In this document: in pieces, positions 35,863 to 46,678 of the stretch | Layout of the letters: the number at the start of each line of letters is the position of its first letter | Numbering within the stretch: position 1 is the stretch's first letter | Source of the DNA: Bin34 sp965219935 | GTDB taxonomy: Bacteria > Chloroflexota > Anaerolineae > Caldilineales > Caldilineaceae | Direction of reading: 5' to 3' | NCBI GenBank assembly: GCA_965219935.1 | Contig: CBDCOU010000003.1 | Location: 1,054,001-1,118,000 of the forward strand | DNA: 64,000 nt | Program-made: the position numbers and the translations under genes | The notes under the pieces: model-generated | What the model saw: the letters and a program-made list of their open reading frames with translations, nothing else | Database searches by the model: none | What the model was told of the DNA's origin: nothing

Positions 35863-36899
35863 CCGCTGCGACGACCATCGACCCCGTGGACACCGTCACG
35901 GTGGACCGCGGTTCCGCGGAACAGGACGCGATCCTGGACATCCGCAACCTGCAGGTCTTCTACGCCACGCCGACCGGCGACGTCCGGGCGGTCGACAACG
36001 TTTCCTTCAAGGTGCAGCGCGGCGAGATCATCGGCCTGGTGGGCGAGTCCGGCTGCGGCAAGACCACCACCGCCATGGCGATTTTACGCCTGGTGCAACC
36101 CCCGGGACGCATTGCGGGCGGGGAAATCAACCTGGACTCGGTCAACCTGGCCGACCTGGAGGGGGACGATCTGCGCGAGACCCGCTGGACCAAGCTCTCC
36201 TTGATTCCACAGGGCGCCATGAACTCGCTGAACCCGGTGATGCGCATCAGTTCGCAAATCAAGGACACCATTCGCACCCACGAAGGCCGGATCTCCAACC
36301 GGGAACTCAAGGAACGCATTCTCCAGCTGTTGCAGCTGGTGGGCCTGCCCAGCCGTGTCTACGACATGTATCCCCACGAACTGAGCGGCGGCATGAAGCA
36401 ACGGGCCTGCATTGCCATGGCGATCGCCCTGGACCCGGTGCTGGTCATCGCGGACGAACCGACCAGCGCCCTGGATGTCGTCGTGCAGCGGGTGGTGGGC
36501 GAAACGCTGTTGGACGTCAAGGAGCGCCTCGGTGTCTCCATGATTGTGATTGGCCACGACATGGGGTTGATGGCCCAGCTGGTGGATCGCCTGGCGGTCA
36601 TGTACGCAGGCCGCATAGTCGAGTTTGCACCGGTCGAATCCATCTTCAACGAGCAGTTCCACCCCTACACGCAGCTTCTCATCGAGTCAATTCCGTCGAT
36701 CAAGGAGAAAAAGCCGCTCAAGTTGACCGAGGGGCTGACCCATGACCTGCGCACGCACATGCAGGGCTGCATCTTCCAGCTGCGGTGCCCCCACGTCATG
36801 GACATTTGCCGCGAGGAGAACCCGCCCATGCGGGCGCTGCGCAGCCGGCACGAAACCGCCTGTCACCTGTACGACGACGACGGCGTTCGCCTCCACTAG
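35859..36899 (+). CDS. ABC transporter ATP-binding protein (DppD/OppD type)
   Basis: A 346-residue ATPase. Walker A is GESGCGKTTT near residues 62-71, the signature is LSGGMKQR, Walker B is VIADEPTSALD, and the switch His is in VIGHDMG. The oligopeptide/dipeptide C-terminal Cys region is reduced, with Cys in GCIFQLRCPHVMDIC. The start overlaps the DppC stop (ATGA). Together with the other ATPase it powers import. Confidence 0.94.
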   Translation: MTAATTIDPVDTVTVDRGSAEQDAILDIRNLQVFYATPTGDVRAVDNVSFKVQRGEIIGLVGESGCGKTTTAMAILRLVQPPGRIAGGEINLDSVNLADLEGDDLRETRWTKLSLIPQGAMNSLNPVMRISSQIKDTIRTHEGRISNRELKERILQLLQLVGLPSRVYDMYPHELSGGMKQRACIAMAIALDPVLVIADEPTSALDVVVQRVVGETLLDVKERLGVSMIVIGHDMGLMAQLVDRLAVMYAGRIVEFAPVESIFNEQFHPYTQLLIESIPSIKEKKPLKLTEGLTHDLRTHMQGCIFQLRCPHVMDICREENPPMRALRSRHETACHLYDDDGVRLH

Positions 36900-36960
36900 G
36901 CCCGGACGCCGTCGGACCGGCACCCCTTCGACCGAACACAGAGCCGCGAGACCATCCGCA

Positions 36961-37959
36961 ATGGCACCACTGCTGGACATCAAAAAGGCCACCAAAATCT
37001 ACGGCGGCGGCATGCTCAGCGCGGGACCCGTCACCGTGGCCCTGCAGGACTACGACCTAACCATCGAGGAGTCCCCGGCCACCATCACCACCATTGCCGG
37101 CGAGTCCGGCAGCGGCAAGTCGACCCTGGCGAACCTGGTGCTGGGATTCACGGACCTGACATCCGGCCAAATCGTCTACCGCGGCCGGGATCTGGCGGAG
37201 ATGACGGCACAAGAACGGATGGACTATCGGAGAGAGGTGCAGGCCGTCTTCCAGGATCCGTATGCCGTCTACAACCCGTTCTACCGGGTTAAGCACGTGT
37301 TCGACCTGATCATCCGCAACTTCAAGATGGCCTCGAGCAAGGCTGAAGCCAGGGACATGATCGAGGATGCCCTGAACGTGGTGGGCATGCGCGGCGAGGA
37401 AGTGCTGGAGAAGTACCCGCACCAGTTGAGCGGCGGGCAACGCCAGCGCATGATGATGGCCCGGGCCTACATGCTGAAACCCAAGCTGATCGTGGCCGAC
37501 GAACCCGTTTCCATGGTGGACGCCTCGCTGCGGGCCATGATCCTGGACATCATGCTGCGCCTGCGGGACGAGGAAGGCATGTCCTTCCTCTACATCACCC
37601 ACGACCTAAGCACGGCCTACCAGATTGGAGACCACATCTATCTGCTCTACCAGGGCTCGGTGGCCGAAAGCGGCGAGGCCGCTGCGGTGATTGAGAACCC
37701 GAAGCATCCGTACGTGCAACTGCTGCTCGATTCCATTCCGGTGCCCGATCCGTCCGTGAAGTGGGGCGGCGACGAGGCCACCACCATCGACGACGAGGAG
37801 ATGCGGGTCAGCGTCGACAGCGGCTGCCGTTTCTATCCCCGTTGCACGCAGCGGATGGACCGCTGTCTGGAGGCATCTCCCGTGCCCTTCCCGGTTGGGG
37901 CCAACAATCACAATGCATCCTGCTTTCTCTACGACGAGGAAGAAAAAATTCTGGCTTGA
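36961..37959 (+). CDS. ABC transporter ATP-binding protein (DppF/OppF type)
   Basis: A 332-residue ATPase. Walker A is GESGSGKST at about residues 47-55, the signature is LSGGQRQR, and Walker B is IVADEPVSMVD. The C-terminal oligopeptide-transporter Cys motif is GCRFYPRCTQRMDRC. The ATG at 36961 begins MAPLLDIKKATKIYGG and fits the family; no strong ribosome site is visible and the frame is open upstream. It is 61 bases from the previous gene and pairs with it as a heterodimer. Confidence 0.94.
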   Translation: MAPLLDIKKATKIYGGGMLSAGPVTVALQDYDLTIEESPATITTIAGESGSGKSTLANLVLGFTDLTSGQIVYRGRDLAEMTAQERMDYRREVQAVFQDPYAVYNPFYRVKHVFDLIIRNFKMASSKAEARDMIEDALNVVGMRGEEVLEKYPHQLSGGQRQRMMMARAYMLKPKLIVADEPVSMVDASLRAMILDIMLRLRDEEGMSFLYITHDLSTAYQIGDHIYLLYQGSVAESGEAAAVIENPKHPYVQLLLDSIPVPDPSVKWGGDEATTIDDEEMRVSVDSGCRFYPRCTQRMDRCLEASPVPFPVGANNHNASCFLYDEEEKILA

Positions 37960-38028
37960 CCGGTTGAACTTCGCCCTGCAGCCGGGAGCCGAAGACAATC
38001 CGGCGCTTTTCGGCAGGACCCTGGGCCC

Positions 38029-38970
38029 GTGACCGTAGACAAAACCCTGGCGGGACGCGTCCTGGCAATCGGATACGCCTGCTGGGACCTCACCTTCACC
38101 GTCGACCATCACTTCGGTCCCGACGAAAAGGGCACGGCGCGGGACCTTGCCCAGTGCGGCGGCGGGTTGGCCGCCAACGCGGCCGCGGCCTCCGGGAGAC
38201 TGGGCTTCGACACCTGGCTGGCATCCTATCTGGGCCGGGACATGTTCGGGGACGCCCACGCCGCGGAACTCGAGGCCCACGGCGTCCATACGGATCTCCT
38301 CTTGCGCGGCGAGGTGCCCACCAGCATCTCCGCGATCATGGTCAAGCCGGACGGCCGCCGTGCGCTCGTCAACCACAAGTTGCCGCAACCATCGATTGCA
38401 CCGGACGCGATCTCCCTTGCCGACTTGCAACCCGATTGTGTACTGGTGGACGGCCGGCAGTTGCCCGTTGCCCACCGGGTGTTGGATCAGGCCGCACGGA
38501 TGGGGATTCCGTCGATGATTGACGCCGACAGCGCATCCCGGGACATCCTGGAGCTGGCGGTCCGCGTGGACCATGTGGTCGGCTCCGAGCGGTACGCGAC
38601 CGAACTGGCGGGACTGGCGGATCCGGCTGCCGCAGTCGTGCGGCTGGCCAACGACCGGCAGACGCTGGTGGTGACCTGTGGAGACAAGGGGCTGCTGTGG
38701 GCCCGCAATGGTGCGTTCGGATCCATGCCCGCCCACCAAGTCGAAGTGCTTGATACCAACGGTGCCGGCGATGCCTTCCACGGCGCCTATGCGGGTGCCG
38801 TGGCCGCGGGCCTGCCCTGGTTGGAAACCCTCAGGTTCGCCAGCGCGACCGCCGCGCTCTGCTGCGGTACAGTAGGATCACGCAACGGCCTGCCGCGGCA
38901 GGATGCAGTCCATGCCCTCATGCAGGAACAACCCTTGAAATCCCAGCCCATAACGAGGACCAGACCATGA
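38029..38970 (+). CDS. PfkB-family carbohydrate kinase
   Basis: A 313-residue ribokinase-like kinase. It has an N-terminal substrate domain with the GGG-x-AANAA motif region and the C-terminal PfkB signature DTNGAGDAFHGAY carrying the catalytic Asp. The start is a GTG at 38029; the fold begins with VLAIGYACWDLTF. It follows the importer genes by 69 bases and overlaps the next gene by four bases. It probably phosphorylates the imported sugar or its derivative; the sugar is unidentified. Confidence 0.9.
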   Translation: MTVDKTLAGRVLAIGYACWDLTFTVDHHFGPDEKGTARDLAQCGGGLAANAAAASGRLGFDTWLASYLGRDMFGDAHAAELEAHGVHTDLLLRGEVPTSISAIMVKPDGRRALVNHKLPQPSIAPDAISLADLQPDCVLVDGRQLPVAHRVLDQAARMGIPSMIDADSASRDILELAVRVDHVVGSERYATELAGLADPAAAVVRLANDRQTLVVTCGDKGLLWARNGAFGSMPAHQVEVLDTNGAGDAFHGAYAGAVAAGLPWLETLRFASATAALCCGTVGSRNGLPRQDAVHALMQEQPLKSQPITRTRP

Positions 38971-39824
38971 CCGCCCGTATTTCCGTCTCTTCATGGACCC
39001 TGCATCGAGCCTTGGGGGCCATGTGGCTGGACGGCTTCGATCCCGCCAAGCAAACCCCGCCTGGCCCCGCCCGCGAAATTGATCTCCTGGAGCTGCCCGG
39101 CAGGGCCGCGACCCACGGCATCCGCACCTTGGAACTGTGCCACTTCCACTTCAGTTCCCGCGACGAGGGTTATCTCGCGGAACTTGCGGCCGAAGCGGAC
39201 ACGCACAACGTTGAACTGTACTCAATCCTGATTGACGACGGAGACATCACGGCGCCGGATCCGGCGATGCGGGACCGGGACACGGCCTGGATCCGCGGTT
39301 GGATCGACACAGCGGGCGAACTTGGCGCGAGCGCGGCCCGCGTAATTGCCGGCGATACCGATCCCGTGAAGGCCAACGGCAGCCTGACGGAGGATCCCAA
39401 CATCCGGCAAAGTGCGAGCGCCCTCAAGGAGCTTCATGCCTACGGGGCGGAACGGGGCGTGAAGGTTTTTACCGAGAACTTCAAGAAGCTGTCGTTGAAG
39501 GCGGATCAGCTGCTGGCCATCCTCGAACTCTGTGACGGCCAAATCACAATCTGTGCCGATTTCGGCAACTTCAAGGGCGAGGACCGCTACGAGGAATTTG
39601 CCAAGATTGCGCCGCATGCCACGTCCGCCCATGCCAAGGCCCAGTACACCGACGACGGAGCCATCATCCCGGACGATCTGATCGGGGGCATGCACGTGCT
39701 CAACGAACACGACTTCCAGGGACCGTTTTCCCTCATCTTCGACCAGCCGATGGCCACCGGCAAGACCGAGTGGGACTACCTGGACTTGATGAAGGGCATC
39801 GCCGACCAGCACATTCAGGCTTGA
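38967..39824 (+). CDS. Sugar phosphate isomerase/epimerase (TIM barrel)
   Basis: A 285-residue xylose isomerase-like TIM barrel. Strand-end residues that could bind metal include Glu in LELCHFHFS, Glu in VFTENFKKL, Asp in ICADFGNFKG, His in TSAHAKAQY and a final acidic residue in FDQPMATGKTEWD. The ATG overlaps the kinase stop (ATGA), so the two are translationally coupled. It ends the importer-kinase operon just before a strong terminator. The substrate is unknown. Confidence 0.88.
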   Translation: MTARISVSSWTLHRALGAMWLDGFDPAKQTPPGPAREIDLLELPGRAATHGIRTLELCHFHFSSRDEGYLAELAAEADTHNVELYSILIDDGDITAPDPAMRDRDTAWIRGWIDTAGELGASAARVIAGDTDPVKANGSLTEDPNIRQSASALKELHAYGAERGVKVFTENFKKLSLKADQLLAILELCDGQITICADFGNFKGEDRYEEFAKIAPHATSAHAKAQYTDDGAIIPDDLIGGMHVLNEHDFQGPFSLIFDQPMATGKTEWDYLDLMKGIADQHIQA

Positions 39825-39881
39825 AGCCAGCCGGATGTGCGACACGCGGAACGCAATGCGCGTGGACACCGGCGACCAGCG

Positions 39882-39909
39882 CGCGACAGCCTTCGGGCTG
39901 TCGCGTTTT
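39882..39909 (+). terminator. Rho-independent terminator of the importer-kinase operon
   Basis: A perfect 10-bp GC-rich stem (39882-39891 with 39896-39905) closed by a TTCG tetraloop and followed by TTTT, 58 bases after the isomerase stop. It separates the operon from the YjhG-like gene. Confidence 0.9.
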
Positions 39910-39980
39910 GGCTCAAGGGACGCAGGTCCGCGCCACATGCCACCACAAACGGACCAATTCATTGACTGCGGAGGCTCCCC

Positions 39981-41957
39981 GTGACCGAAACTCGATGGTC
40001 GTTTGATGTGGACCAGGTGAACTCGGCTGTTTACGACATCGTCACCTCCGGACCGGGGCCCTCCGGATCCCTGCCCCTGGACGACGACCTGCTCCGCAAT
40101 GCCCCATCCGGCGACTTGTTCGGACTCACCCAGAATGCGGGCATGGGCTGGTCCCCGGGCCGACTGCGACAACCCGAGTTCCTAGTTCTTTCAACTCAGG
40201 GCGGCCTCAGGGCACCCGATGGGCGTCCGGTCGCCCTGGGTTTCCACACGGGCCACTGGGAAGTGGGGCTGCTCGTGGAGGAGGCCGCCCGGACGATCGC
40301 GTCCCTGGACTGCACCCCCTTTGCAGCCTATGTGAGCGACCCGTGCGACGGCCGCACCCAAGGCACCCGGGGAATGTTCGACAGTCTGGCCTACCGCAAC
40401 GATGCCGCCTTAGTGATGCGACGGCTCATCCGCTCCCTGCCCACGCGCAAGGGAGTCATGGGCGTTGCGACCTGCGACAAGGGACTGCCGGCCACGATGA
40501 TTGCCCTGGCGTCCCAATCGAACCTGCCAGCGGTGGTCGTGCCCGGCGGAGTCACCCTGCCTCCGGAACACGGCGAGGATGCAGGCAAGGTCCAGACCAT
40601 CGGCGCCCGGTACGCACAGGATTTGATTTCGCTGGAAGAGGCTGCCGAACTTGGCTGCCGGGCCTGCGGTTCGCCCGGCGGCGGTTGCCAGTTCCTTGGG
40701 ACGGCCGGCACCAGCCAGGTCGTGGCCGAAGCCTTGGGCATGTCCGTGACCCACTCTGCCCTGGCTCCTTCCGGCCAGGAAATTTGGCGGGACATGGCCC
40801 GGCAGTCCGCCAAGTGCCTGGTACGCATGCACGCTGACGGCATCACGATGGCGGACATCCTGACCGAGGGTGCCCTGCACAACGGCATGGTGGTGCATGC
40901 CGCGTTCGGCGGCAGCACCAACCTGTTGCTGCACATTCCGGCGGTGGCATTTGCGGCCGGCCTGCCCCGGCCCACCGTGGAAGACTGGAAGAGAATCAAC
41001 TCGCGGGTGCCGCGTCTGGTCGATGTCCTGCCCAACGGACCCCATGGCTGGGTGACCGTGCAGGCGTTTCTGGCGGGAGGTGTGCCCGAGGTCATGCTGC
41101 ACCTCCGAAACATGAATCTGCTCCAGTTGGATGTCCTGACGACCACCGGCACCACGCTTGGCGACAATCTGGACCAGTGGGAACGCAGCGAGCGCAGGGC
41201 ACGGGTCCGATCGATTCTCGAGGAAAAGGACGGGGTCTCGCCCGACCAGGTCATCATGGGACCCGCCTCCGCATTTCGCAACGGCATGACCAGTACGGTG
41301 ACCTTTCCCACAGGCAATCTGGCTCCGGAAGGGTCCGTCATCAAGAGCACGTCCATCGACCCGGCGGTGCTGGACGCCGCCGGGGTTTTGCACATGACCG
41401 GCCCGGCCCGTGTGTTCACACGGGAACGCGATGCCATCCGGGCCATCAAGGGTTTGACGGACAACCCGGTCCAGGCCGGCGACATCATCGTCCTCATGGG
41501 CCGCGGCCCGGCCGGCAGCGGCATGGAGGAAACCTATCAACTGACATCGGCGCTCCGCTACCTGGATTGGGGCAAGCATGTGGCCCTGGTGACCGATGCG
41601 CGATTCAGCGGGGTCAGCACCGGCGCGTGCATCGGCCACGTCGGACCGGAGGCGCTGGCCGGAGGCCCGCTGGGCCGGTTGCGGGAAGGAGACCAAGTCA
41701 CCATCGAAGTGGACACGCGCAACCTGACCGGCTCAATCAACATGACCGGCACCGCGGACGGAACCGTACTGTCCCCGGGTCAGGCCAAAGCTGTGCTGGA
41801 TGCCCGCACACCACACCCGGATCTGGAGCCGGACGACCTGCTGCCGGAAGACACGCGTCTGTGGGCCGCCCTACAGAACGCAAGCGGAGGTACCTGGGGA
41901 GGGTGCGTGTACGACGTGGACGCCATTGTGGAAGCACTGAACGGCCATACCGAGTAG
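39981..41957 (+). CDS. YjhG/YagF-family sugar-acid dehydratase (IlvD/Edd superfamily)
   Basis: A 658-residue Fe-S dehydratase. Its length and the segment LFGLTQNAGMGWSP are specific to the YjhG/YagF (D-xylonate dehydratase) subgroup. Cluster-ligand Cys residues appear as Cys122 (SDPCDGRTQGT), Cys165 (ATCDKGLP) and the Cys226/229/236 group in GCRACGSPGGGCQ. It would convert an aldonic acid to a 2-keto-3-deoxy acid. The GTG at 39981 has GGAGG eight bases upstream. It starts a new cluster with Gfo/Idh and fumarylacetoacetase-family genes, consistent with a non-phosphorylative sugar-acid pathway. Confidence 0.92.
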   Translation: MTETRWSFDVDQVNSAVYDIVTSGPGPSGSLPLDDDLLRNAPSGDLFGLTQNAGMGWSPGRLRQPEFLVLSTQGGLRAPDGRPVALGFHTGHWEVGLLVEEAARTIASLDCTPFAAYVSDPCDGRTQGTRGMFDSLAYRNDAALVMRRLIRSLPTRKGVMGVATCDKGLPATMIALASQSNLPAVVVPGGVTLPPEHGEDAGKVQTIGARYAQDLISLEEAAELGCRACGSPGGGCQFLGTAGTSQVVAEALGMSVTHSALAPSGQEIWRDMARQSAKCLVRMHADGITMADILTEGALHNGMVVHAAFGGSTNLLLHIPAVAFAAGLPRPTVEDWKRINSRVPRLVDVLPNGPHGWVTVQAFLAGGVPEVMLHLRNMNLLQLDVLTTTGTTLGDNLDQWERSERRARVRSILEEKDGVSPDQVIMGPASAFRNGMTSTVTFPTGNLAPEGSVIKSTSIDPAVLDAAGVLHMTGPARVFTRERDAIRAIKGLTDNPVQAGDIIVLMGRGPAGSGMEETYQLTSALRYLDWGKHVALVTDARFSGVSTGACIGHVGPEALAGGPLGRLREGDQVTIEVDTRNLTGSINMTGTADGTVLSPGQAKAVLDARTPHPDLEPDDLLPEDTRLWAALQNASGGTWGGCVYDVDAIVEALNGHTE

Positions 41958-42051
41958 ACCACGGAGTGCGTCGGCCCTCCGGCGGGCGCAGGAACCCCGC
42001 TCCGGACTTCGATATTCTCGCTGCCTGCCAACACGGATTCCGGATGCGACC

Positions 42052-43107
42052 ATGGAAATATACAAATCCGTGATCGTCGGACTTACCGGAATCGGTGCCC
42101 GCCGTCCTGAAGCAGCTTCCGGGATCCCCGTGTACGGAGAGGTTGGCAGATCCCATGCAGCGGCCTACCACCAGCATCCACAGACCGAAGTGGTGGGGGT
42201 CTGCGACATCCGACCCGAGACTTTGTCGGAATTCAAGGAACTGTGGGGAGATGTCTGGCCTGATGTCCGCTGCTATACCGACTACCGGGAGCTGCTGGCA
42301 CGCGAGCAACCGGACATTGTGAGTGTGGTCACCCCGGACCACCTGCACGCCGACATCACAGTCGAGGCGGCCCGTGGCAGTGCCCGCGCCGTTCTGTGTG
42401 AAAAGCCGATCGCAACCCGACTGGCAGACGCCGACCGCATGATCCAGGTGACGGCCAGGGAAGGGGTCCTGCTTTCAGTGGAGCACACCCGTCGCTGGAG
42501 TCATGAGTTCCATCTTGTGCGCCAGTTGATCAGATCGGGTTCGCTCGGCTCCCTGCACAACATCGTGGCCAACCTGTACGGTCCGCGTGCCATGTTGTTC
42601 CGCAACGGTACGCACATCGTAGACATGATCTGTTTCTTTGCCGATTCAGACCCTGAGTGGCTAACGGCCGTCCTGGAACCGGGGTTCGAGGACTATGGGG
42701 AATATTTGGGCGACGGAGGCCACGATCCGGCCTCTGAGCCGGCAGCCAACGCCTTCATCCAATTCGCCAACGGGGTGCGCGCCTACTACAACAGCGCCAA
42801 GTCGAACTTCACCGGCATGCAGTTCGAACTGCTGTTGGACGACGCCAGAATCGAGGTCTCCGATCGCCGAACCGTGGTCATAACCGGTTCCGGCCACTTG
42901 GACTGGTCCTATCAGGACGTGGTTTCGGACCGCGCCTACGCGATGGTGCATCAGGCCGGGGCGGTGGCCGAACTGGTGCACGTCCTGGAACACGGCGGCA
43001 CCTTGGCATCACCCGGCACCGAGGCACGCCAGAGTCTGGAAATCCTGCTGGCGATGCTTCAATCCCACGTTGAAGGGAACGCGAAAGTCACCATGCCGCT
43101 GGCTTGA
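42052..43107 (+). CDS. Gfo/Idh/MocA-family oxidoreductase
   Basis: A 351-residue NAD(P)-dependent dehydrogenase. The first strand is SVIVGLTGIGARRPEA with an unusual insertion in the glycine loop, followed by the EKP signature in VLCEKPIATRLADAD. The C-terminal domain has FRNGTHIVDMICFF with the catalytic-type Asp and His. The ATG at 42052 is the only reasonable start. It lies between the dehydratase and the hydrolase with gaps of about 95 and 52 bases. It probably supplies the sugar acid or oxidises the keto-deoxy intermediate. Confidence 0.9.
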   Translation: MEIYKSVIVGLTGIGARRPEAASGIPVYGEVGRSHAAAYHQHPQTEVVGVCDIRPETLSEFKELWGDVWPDVRCYTDYRELLAREQPDIVSVVTPDHLHADITVEAARGSARAVLCEKPIATRLADADRMIQVTAREGVLLSVEHTRRWSHEFHLVRQLIRSGSLGSLHNIVANLYGPRAMLFRNGTHIVDMICFFADSDPEWLTAVLEPGFEDYGEYLGDGGHDPASEPAANAFIQFANGVRAYYNSAKSNFTGMQFELLLDDARIEVSDRRTVVITGSGHLDWSYQDVVSDRAYAMVHQAGAVAELVHVLEHGGTLASPGTEARQSLEILLAMLQSHVEGNAKVTMPLA

Positions 43108-43159
43108 TTCCAAGCCGAGTGCGTCTGGCCGCGCATAAACATGGGCACCGAGGACACGA

Positions 43160-44092
43160 ATGAAACTGGCAACCTACCAATCCGAAACCGGACCCCGTAC
43201 CGGGGCCGTTGCCGGAGACCGCATCATCGACTTGGCTGCCGCCTTGGATCTCAGCGGCTTGGCCCCTGCAAGCCTGGCAGCAACCATGCAGTCGCTCCTC
43301 TCTACCGGACCGGACGGTCTCAGAACCGCTGCGGCGGCCGTGGAGTGGCACCAGCAGAGCGGTTCGGAGACATCCGGCTTTAATTTGACCGACGTGCGGT
43401 TGCTGTCCCCCTTGCCCAACCCGGGAAAGTTGATGTGCCTGGCAGGCAACTACGCCGATCACATCCTGGAAGGCGGCGGTGTCTTTCCCGGCAAGGACAA
43501 GATGACCCCGCACTTCTTCATGAAACCCACAACTGCCGTGATCGGACCGGACGCGGCGATTCGGATCCCGTCATCAACGAAATTCGCCGATTGGGAACTG
43601 GAGCTGGCAGTGGTCATCGGCCAGGCCGGGCGCGGGTTTTCCGTAGAGGAAGCCCAGGCGGCCATTGTCGGCTACACGATCTTCAACGACATCTCCGCGC
43701 GCGAACTGTCCTTCCGGGACAACCTGCCCATGCAGGAAGGGGACGGCTTTTTCGACTGGCTGGTCGGCAAATGGCTCGACACCTTCGGTCCCATGGGGCC
43801 TTGGATCACCACGGCTGACGAAATCACCGATCCCTCCGCCCTCAAAATGCAACTGTTCCTGAACAACGAGTTGCAACAGGATGCCAGTACCGGCCAGATG
43901 ATCTTCTCGCCGGCGGAAGCGCTGGCGTTCATCACCCAGTTCGTCACGGTCGAACCGGGCGACATGATCAGCATGGGCACCCCCGCCGGGGTAGGGCACT
44001 CGAAGAAGCTCAGGCTGCAGCCCGGCGATCGCATCCGGGGCGAAATCGCCGAACTGGGTACCCTGTCCAATCCGGTCGAGGCCTTGCCCTGA
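43160..44092 (+). CDS. Fumarylacetoacetate hydrolase-family protein
   Basis: A 310-residue FAH-fold enzyme with an N-terminal cap (KLATYQSETGPRTGAV) and catalytic domain. Features are GKLMCLAGNYADH, FMKPTTAVIGPD, the metal-ligand Glu pair in ADWELELAVVIG, the Asp in GYTIFNDISAREL, and the C-terminal SMGTPAGVGHSKK. The family includes acylpyruvases and 2,4-diketo-3-deoxy-sugar-acid hydrolases. The latter fits the YjhG and Gfo/Idh neighbours. The gene converges with the siroheme synthase gene, only two bases separating their stop codons. Confidence 0.9.
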   Translation: MKLATYQSETGPRTGAVAGDRIIDLAAALDLSGLAPASLAATMQSLLSTGPDGLRTAAAAVEWHQQSGSETSGFNLTDVRLLSPLPNPGKLMCLAGNYADHILEGGGVFPGKDKMTPHFFMKPTTAVIGPDAAIRIPSSTKFADWELELAVVIGQAGRGFSVEEAQAAIVGYTIFNDISARELSFRDNLPMQEGDGFFDWLVGKWLDTFGPMGPWITTADEITDPSALKMQLFLNNELQQDASTGQMIFSPAEALAFITQFVTVEPGDMISMGTPAGVGHSKKLRLQPGDRIRGEIAELGTLSNPVEALP

Positions 44093-44094
44093 TA

Positions 44095-45392
<1,298 letters not shown>

Positions 45393-45396
<4 letters not shown>

Positions 45397-46190
45397 GCCG
45401 GCATGCCTACAGCCTCCACCGCCCTGCCCGTGACGAGGTCTTGCAGAATCGGGGTCAAGAAAGTGGTCTCGCCCAGATAATCCGTCAGGACCACCGTGCA
45501 ATCCGGATGCCTGTGCCGAAACAACTTGATGGCCCTGGGCACGTCCTCCCGGGTATGGCGGCCCGCGCTGAGCAGGACCGGCACCACGCACAATTGCCTG
45601 ATCCCCTCGTCATAAAGGTTGCAGGCTGCCGTCAGAACGTCCGGTTGCTCGACATCCAAATACCCGGTTGCCACCGGAACCGGCGACAGGACCTCCCTCA
45701 GTCGGCTGGTCATCCTGCAAACCTGGTCCACTGCCGGCTCGTACCGGGAACCGTGTACGACAAACAGGCATCCCTGTTCGGGGTCGGACGGGTCGATGGC
45801 AGGCATCGCAAGTTCCATCACCGCACGCGTCCAGGCGGGGTGCTCTGCAATCTCTGGACCCAAGACGCTGCCAACCGCCGGCCAATGGCGTTCCAGATCG
45901 CGGAGCCGTTGCGGCAGGTCCCGTCTGGTGTATTGGCCACCGAACAGGAAATAGGGTTGGACCCGTATAGTGGTCGCACCCATGGCGGCCAGGTGGGCAA
46001 AGCCAGCCTCAAGCAGCGGTTCGCCGTAATTCAGGAAACACCCCAGAACCCTTGGGGGCTCGGTTTGGTCGGCCTTCCACGCAGCATTCAGTTCGGCGAC
46101 TACGGCATGCAGAGTCGTGTCGCCTCCGGCACGCAAGCTGCCGTGGGCGATCAATAGCACTGTTCCCAAACCCTTACCAATTCTTGACAT
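45393..46190 (-). CDS. Sirohydrochlorin chelatase (CbiX/SirB family, two-domain)
   Basis: A 265-residue class II chelatase with two CbiX-type repeats. The N-terminal one begins VLLIAHGSLRAG and carries QPYFLFGGQYTRRDLP; the C-terminal one begins LFVVHGSRYEPA and has VVPVLLSAGRHTREDVP. The HGS and GxH/T motifs are the expected metal and propionate sites. It would insert Fe(II) into sirohydrochlorin to make siroheme. The ATG at 46190 (MSRIGKG) is preferred, although the frame is open to 46229. The following fusion gene overlaps its stop codon. Confidence 0.9.
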
Positions 46191-46461
46191 GGCAAGGTTG
46201 CGGGTCATTCGCTCTCGGTTGATAGGCACCTTGGCGACGGGCCTGCAACTCGAGTCCGGGTGGAGCAGTCCCCACCGTGTCCGGATTGGGTACCGGAGGC
46301 CCCATGCCTCGCTGCCTGGCGAATCCCTCTCGGTAAACCGGCCTGTTCGAGGTCCACTGTCGTGCGTCCCCGTGCCAACCGATTGCTACCCCAGGCCGCG
46401 GTTCCGACTTGGAACCCCAAGGCCGAAAAACCTTTCGGCCCTCCCGCAGGAAACCTTCCCA

Positions 46462-46500
46462 CGGCCTGTTGTCGGTGAAGCCTTCACCGACAACAGGCCG
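46462..46500 (-). other. 18-bp perfect hairpin
   Basis: 46462-46479 pairs completely with 46483-46500 around a 3-base loop (GGC on the minus strand). There is no U-tract on either side. It may stabilise mRNA ends or be a repeat unit. It lies midway between cysH and cbiX. Confidence 0.7.
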
Positions 46501-46652
46501 CCACGATACCACACGCATATCGAAACCACCCAGCATGAATCGCAACAGTTGTCGGCATCCGGCAAGGAATCAGGGACTTATGAAAGCTCCATTCATGGCG
46601 GCAGAACGTTTGCTGACACGCCTCGGTGACGGCCCAACACCCTCAACGGATG

Positions 46653-46676
46653 GGCGTTGCCCGGCCGGGCAACGCC
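46653..46676 (-). terminator. 24-base perfect palindrome right after cysH
   Basis: GGCGTTGCCCGG followed by its exact reverse complement begins two bases past the cysH stop codon. As RNA it forms a stable stem. It lacks a U-run, so it is either an inefficient terminator, an RNA-stability element or a protein site. Confidence 0.55.
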
Positions 46677-46678
46677 GG

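Larger units (their letters stand above)
46191..46678 (-). other. Long untranslated spacer in the sulfur operon, with two strong hairpins
   Basis: 488 bases between cysH and cbiX without a recognisable gene. It contains an 18-bp perfect hairpin (46462-46500), a 24-base palindrome (46653-46676) and, at about 46420-46440, a smaller GGCCGAAA/TTTCGGCC stem. I compared the minus-strand sequence mentally with the cobalamin and SAM riboswitch cores and saw no match. Confidence 0.6.

Noticed and set aside
46191..46678. SAM or cobalamin riboswitch before cbiX
   Set aside because: The spacer is structured, but I could not match the conserved cores of either riboswitch by eye. An Rfam search would be decisive.
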